Assembly: GCA_028751055.1 (NCBI GenBank)
Contig: JAQZDD010000042.1
Coordinates: 1 to 7,687, forward strand
Direction: 5' to 3'
DNA length: 7,687 nt
DNA from: Euryarchaeota archaeon Ods04
GTDB lineage: Archaea > Halobacteriota > Halobacteria > Halobacteriales > Halorutilaceae
The notes beneath the pieces were generated by a model. The model searched no databases, had not been told where the DNA came from, and saw nothing but the letters and a program-made list of their open reading frames with translations. Of this stretch, positions 6,212 to 7,687 are shown one piece after another. Position 1 is the stretch's first letter. Every line of letters starts with the position of its first letter. A program made the position numbers and the translations under genes.

Positions 6212-6228
6212 GGCGGTGTTCAGATAAG
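6212..6228 (+). repeat. Left terminal inverted repeat
   Basis: GGCGGTGTTCAGATAAG is inverted with two mismatches at 6496-6512. Confidence 0.8.
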
Positions 6229-6230
6229 CG

Positions 6231-6240
6231 GGGATATATT
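6231..6240 (+). promoter_or_regulatory. TATA box of the element's RHH gene
   Basis: GGGATATATT contains a clear TATATT, 30-odd nt before the ATG at 6272. The predicted start of transcription (about 6262) falls inside the right arm of the operator, and the left arm begins at the end of the TATA box. A bound repressor would cover both. Confidence 0.55.
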
Positions 6241-6268
6241 ACAGTAAAGAACGTTTATTTTACTGTAA
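6239..6268. promoter_or_regulatory. Operator-like palindrome, upstream copy
   Basis: The arms are TTACAGTAAA (6239-6248) and its exact complement TTTACTGTAA (6259-6268), separated by 10 bp. The site ends 3 nt before the ATG of the RHH gene and overlaps its promoter. An identical arrangement recurs after the gene at 6457-6486, while the spacers differ, so the arms are what is conserved. Confidence 0.7.
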
Positions 6269-6271
6269 GTT

Positions 6272-6454
6272 ATGCCACCCGAAGGCTATCATGCGATTAC
6301 AATCGACGAAGAGACGTTCGAACTGTTGACTCAGGTAGTGGTAAAGTACAACTGCGACAGCATAGCTGAAGCAATCGAAAAATCAGCAACCGTCGCTCTG
6401 GAGCAGGACGAATCTGACCTCGCTCAAATCTTGGCTGAACTCCTTAATGACTGA
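6272..6454 (+). CDS. Small ribbon-helix-helix-like DNA-binding protein carried by the mobile element
   Basis: The protein has 60 residues. After MPPEGY comes a strand-like HAITIDEETF (7-16), a helix ETFELLTQVVVKYN (14-27), a short turn with CDS, and a second helix IAEAIEKSATVAL (31-43). This is the order expected of a ribbon-helix-helix (MetJ/Arc or VapB-antitoxin-type) DNA-binding domain. An acidic tail, EQDESDLAQILAELLND, follows; it could be a partner-binding or dimer segment. RHH dimers typically bind short inverted repeats. Perfect 10-bp inverted repeats lie immediately before the start and after the stop, so autoregulation is likely. No toxin gene is present, so a toxin-antitoxin role is not supported. 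The ATG is 3 nt past the operator, with no ribosome site, and the mRNA leader is probably about 10 nt. The RHH assignment is from pattern only. Confidence 0.75.
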   Translation: MPPEGYHAITIDEETFELLTQVVVKYNCDSIAEAIEKSATVALEQDESDLAQILAELLND

Positions 6455-6456
6455 AC

Positions 6457-6486
6457 TTACAGTAAATCTACCTCACTTTACTGTAA
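6457..6486. promoter_or_regulatory. Operator-like palindrome, downstream copy
   Basis: TTACAGTAAA (6457-6466) and TTTACTGTAA (6477-6486) with a 10-bp spacer repeat the geometry and arms of the upstream site exactly. It starts 2 nt after the RHH stop codon and ends 9 nt before the right terminal repeat. No TATA box accompanies it, so a role other than simple promoter control is possible. Confidence 0.7.
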
Positions 6487-6495
6487 AACTACTCT

Positions 6496-6512
6496 CTTAT
6501 CTGAACACTACC
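6496..6512 (-). repeat. Right terminal inverted repeat
   Basis: On the minus strand it reads GGTAGTGTTCAGATAAG, matching the left end except at the third and fourth bases. Confidence 0.8.
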
Positions 6513-6520
6513 AGATATAC
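6513..6520 (+). repeat. Target site duplication, right copy
   Basis: AGATATAC is identical to the left copy at 6204-6211 and in the same orientation. Confidence 0.8.
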
Positions 6521-6523
6521 CGC

Positions 6524-6537
6524 ACGAAAGTTTAAGG
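6524..6537 (+). promoter_or_regulatory. BRE/TATA promoter of the surface-protein gene
   Basis: CGAAAGTTTAAGG combines a purine-rich BRE-like stretch with TTTAAG (6531-6536), centred about 28 nt before the ATG at 6561. This spacing is right for a leaderless archaeal mRNA. It begins only a few nt past the target duplication. Confidence 0.6.
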
Positions 6538-6560
6538 TAGCGTGCTTTTCTGTTACGCCC

Positions 6561-7687
6561 ATGGGACAAAGGCTGTCCGTCGCGTTAGTCTGCTTGGTAG
6601 CGTTTGCAATAGTCGTTGGCGTCGGTACCGTCGCCGTCGCCACTCCCGGCGGAGGTCCGCCCGGAGACGCGGGCAACGGAGACGGCGGTCCACCGGACGA
6701 CGTGCCCGGCGACGCCGACACGGACGAACTGAACAACACGTATCCTGACTTCTTCGACGAGGTAGACGAGTCGAACCTTGACGCCCTCGAACCGCTCGAA
6801 CAGCGCGTCTGGGCAATGTTCAAGATAGAGAACACCGAAACCGACCGTCCGCCGGAGGCGAACGCGCAGTACGACGCTGTCACCCTGCTGAACGAGACGG
6901 TCCGCTTGCACCGAGAGGACGACTTACGGCGAGTTGAGCCGGTTGAGGCGTTCGACAAGTCGCATAGGGCGTTGAGACGCGCGAACGTCCTCGAAGACGA
7001 GGAGGCTGTCGAGCTTTCGAGCCTCGCCGTTCTGAAAGCCAACCGCAAAACCGCGGAGCTTGCTGTCGAGGAAGCAGCCGCTGTCCTCGAAGAAGAGGAG
7101 GCAGGGAAGAACAGAGCCGATACGCATCTCGAAAACGCACGCGACGCCCTTGACCGCGCCGAGGACAAGGCGGAGAATCGCGGCGGACAGCCAGCGGCGG
7201 TAGCGCGCGCGAACGCCGTGAAGGAGTACGGCAAGGCGTGGGAACACGCACAGAGGGTCGTGGACGAGGTTGACGAACAGACATCTCCGCAGTTAAGGAT
7301 AACGACGAATCCGGAGAACTACATACTACGTGAAGGACATCTCGAACTACCCCTGCAGGCGGTCGTCACCGACACGAAGCCGTACGAGATAGACCAAGCC
7401 ACAGTTAGGGTGAACGGAGAGGTACTGGACACGTACGAATTAAGCTCAGGAACAGCACCCGGTTCGAAGGCGGCTTTCTCCGATATAATAGAACTCGATG
7501 AAACAGAGAACGTCATCGAGGTCTCCGTAGACCACGATGGCGAAAGGGTTAAGGACGAGATAGCCGTTGAGGCTCCAGGCTTCGCCGACGACACGTACGA
7601 GATAACCGTCGAAGACGAGACTTCGGGCATCTCGGTGGACGTGACCGGTGAAGGGATACAGCCGCGTGATATCAGAATGACGGAGGC
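6561..7687 (+). CDS. Secreted coiled-coil surface protein (partial, C-terminus off the window)
   Basis: I do not recognise a named family. The 375 visible residues start with a Sec-type signal peptide: MGQR, then a hydrophobic core to about residue 27, ending AVA before TPGG. There is no twin-arginine and no lipobox. Next comes a Gly/Pro/Asp-rich acidic linker (29-57) and a domain with YPDFFDEVDESNLDALEPLEQRVW (split around 61-84). A long charged alpha-helical, coiled-coil-like region with Ala/Glu/Arg heptads runs through about 105-238. From about 243 the sequence turns to beta-rich segments (LRITTNPENYILREG, ATVRVNGEVLDTYEL, NVIEVSVDHDGERV) that resemble tandem Ig-like or CARDB-like domains of archaeal cell-surface proteins. 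Possible N-glycosylation sites are N58-N-T and N111-E-T. A leaderless promoter precedes the ATG. Surface anchoring cannot be judged because the end is missing. Confidence 0.8.
   Translation, partial: MGQRLSVALVCLVAFAIVVGVGTVAVATPGGGPPGDAGNGDGGPPDDVPGDADTDELNNTYPDFFDEVDESNLDALEPLEQRVWAMFKIENTETDRPPEANAQYDAVTLLNETVRLHREDDLRRVEPVEAFDKSHRALRRANVLEDEEAVELSSLAVLKANRKTAELAVEEAAAVLEEEEAGKNRADTHLENARDALDRAEDKAENRGGQPAAVARANAVKEYGKAWEHAQRVVDEVDEQTSPQLRITTNPENYILREGHLELPLQAVVTDTKPYEIDQATVRVNGEVLDTYELSSGTAPGSKAAFSDIIELDETENVIEVSVDHDGERVKDEIAVEAPGFADDTYEITVEDETSGISVDVTGEGIQPRDIRMTE

Larger units (their letters stand above)
6212..6512 (+). mobile_element. 301-bp miniature transposable element (IS6-like ends) carrying one small gene
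   Basis: The ends are GGCGGTGTTCAGATAAG (6212-6228) and, inverted, GGTAGTGTTCAGATAAG (6512-6496), identical at 15 of 17 positions. Similarity continues more loosely into a shared TTACAGTAAA. A perfect 8-bp duplication, AGATATAC, flanks the element, so the boundaries are exact. Ends of the form GG-N3-TGTT with 8-bp duplications are known for the IS6 family, which has archaeal members; IS1595-type elements also make 8-bp duplications and begin with GG. There is no transposase or recognisable remnant of one, so movement would need a transposase supplied in trans. The interior carries a 60-residue RHH-like gene and two operator-like palindromes, which is unusual cargo for an element this small. 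The family assignment is from memory of end sequences and is tentative. Confidence 0.8.

Noticed and set aside
6272..6454. Antitoxin of a toxin-antitoxin pair
   Set aside because: The fold and operator fit a VapB-like antitoxin, but there is no adjacent toxin frame. The stop codon is followed at once by the second operator and the end of the mobile element.
6239..6486. CRISPR-like repeat array
   Set aside because: There are only four short arms in palindromic pairs with a gene between them, with no regular spacers and no cas genes.
6497..7234. 245-codon minus-strand frame opposite the surface protein
   Set aside because: Ser/Arg/Ala-rich translation typical of the antisense of a charged acidic gene. 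The plus-strand frame has a signal peptide, a leaderless promoter and remains open to the window edge.

Overview
The window looks like chromosome from a haloarchaeon (class Halobacteria). The S12, S7, L7Ae and nucleoside diphosphate kinase proteins have haloarchaeal sequence character, several proteins are acidic, and the promoters are archaeal TATA boxes with short or absent leaders. Frequent ATA (Ile) and AGG/AGA (Arg) codons and moderate G+C suggest a lineage away from the very G+C-rich mainstream haloarchaea. That placement is an inference.

Positions 1-2868 (minus strand) hold a two-gene archaeal type IV pilus/secretion unit: a GspE/PilB/FlaI-type ATPase and an 11-nt overlapping TadC/PilC/FlaJ-type membrane platform protein that runs off the left edge. 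Positions 3103-4119 (minus) hold a compact operon, rpl7ae - rpl24e - ndk, with gaps of 2 and 4 nt. Its leader contains what reads as a complete kink-turn (4130-4162) whose last strand overlaps the L7Ae Shine-Dalgarno sequence, so L7Ae could repress its own translation. L24e has lost two of the four zinc-ribbon cysteines, as in eukaryotic eL24. Positions 4211-4495 (minus) hold a small uncharacterised protein ending in a GNVPFGF motif. Diverging from it (4608-4955, plus) is a winged-HTH regulator, and the promoter region between them contains an 18-bp palindrome plus an overlapping third half-site.

Positions 5045-6030 (minus) hold rps12 - rps7 with an ATGA overlap, without the nusA or fusA (EF-2) neighbours usual in archaea. 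Positions 6204-6520 hold a 301-bp miniature transposable element. It has near-identical 17-bp terminal inverted repeats starting GG and a perfect 8-bp target duplication (AGATATAC). Instead of a transposase it carries one 60-residue ribbon-helix-helix-like protein. That gene is bracketed by two copies of the same operator-like palindrome (10-bp arms, 10-bp spacer), each next to an end of the element. The element lies immediately upstream of the leaderless promoter of a secreted, coiled-coil surface protein that runs off the right edge (6561-7687, plus).

The most interesting items are the self-contained element with an RHH protein and doubled operator, the L7Ae kink-turn leader, and the altered L24e.
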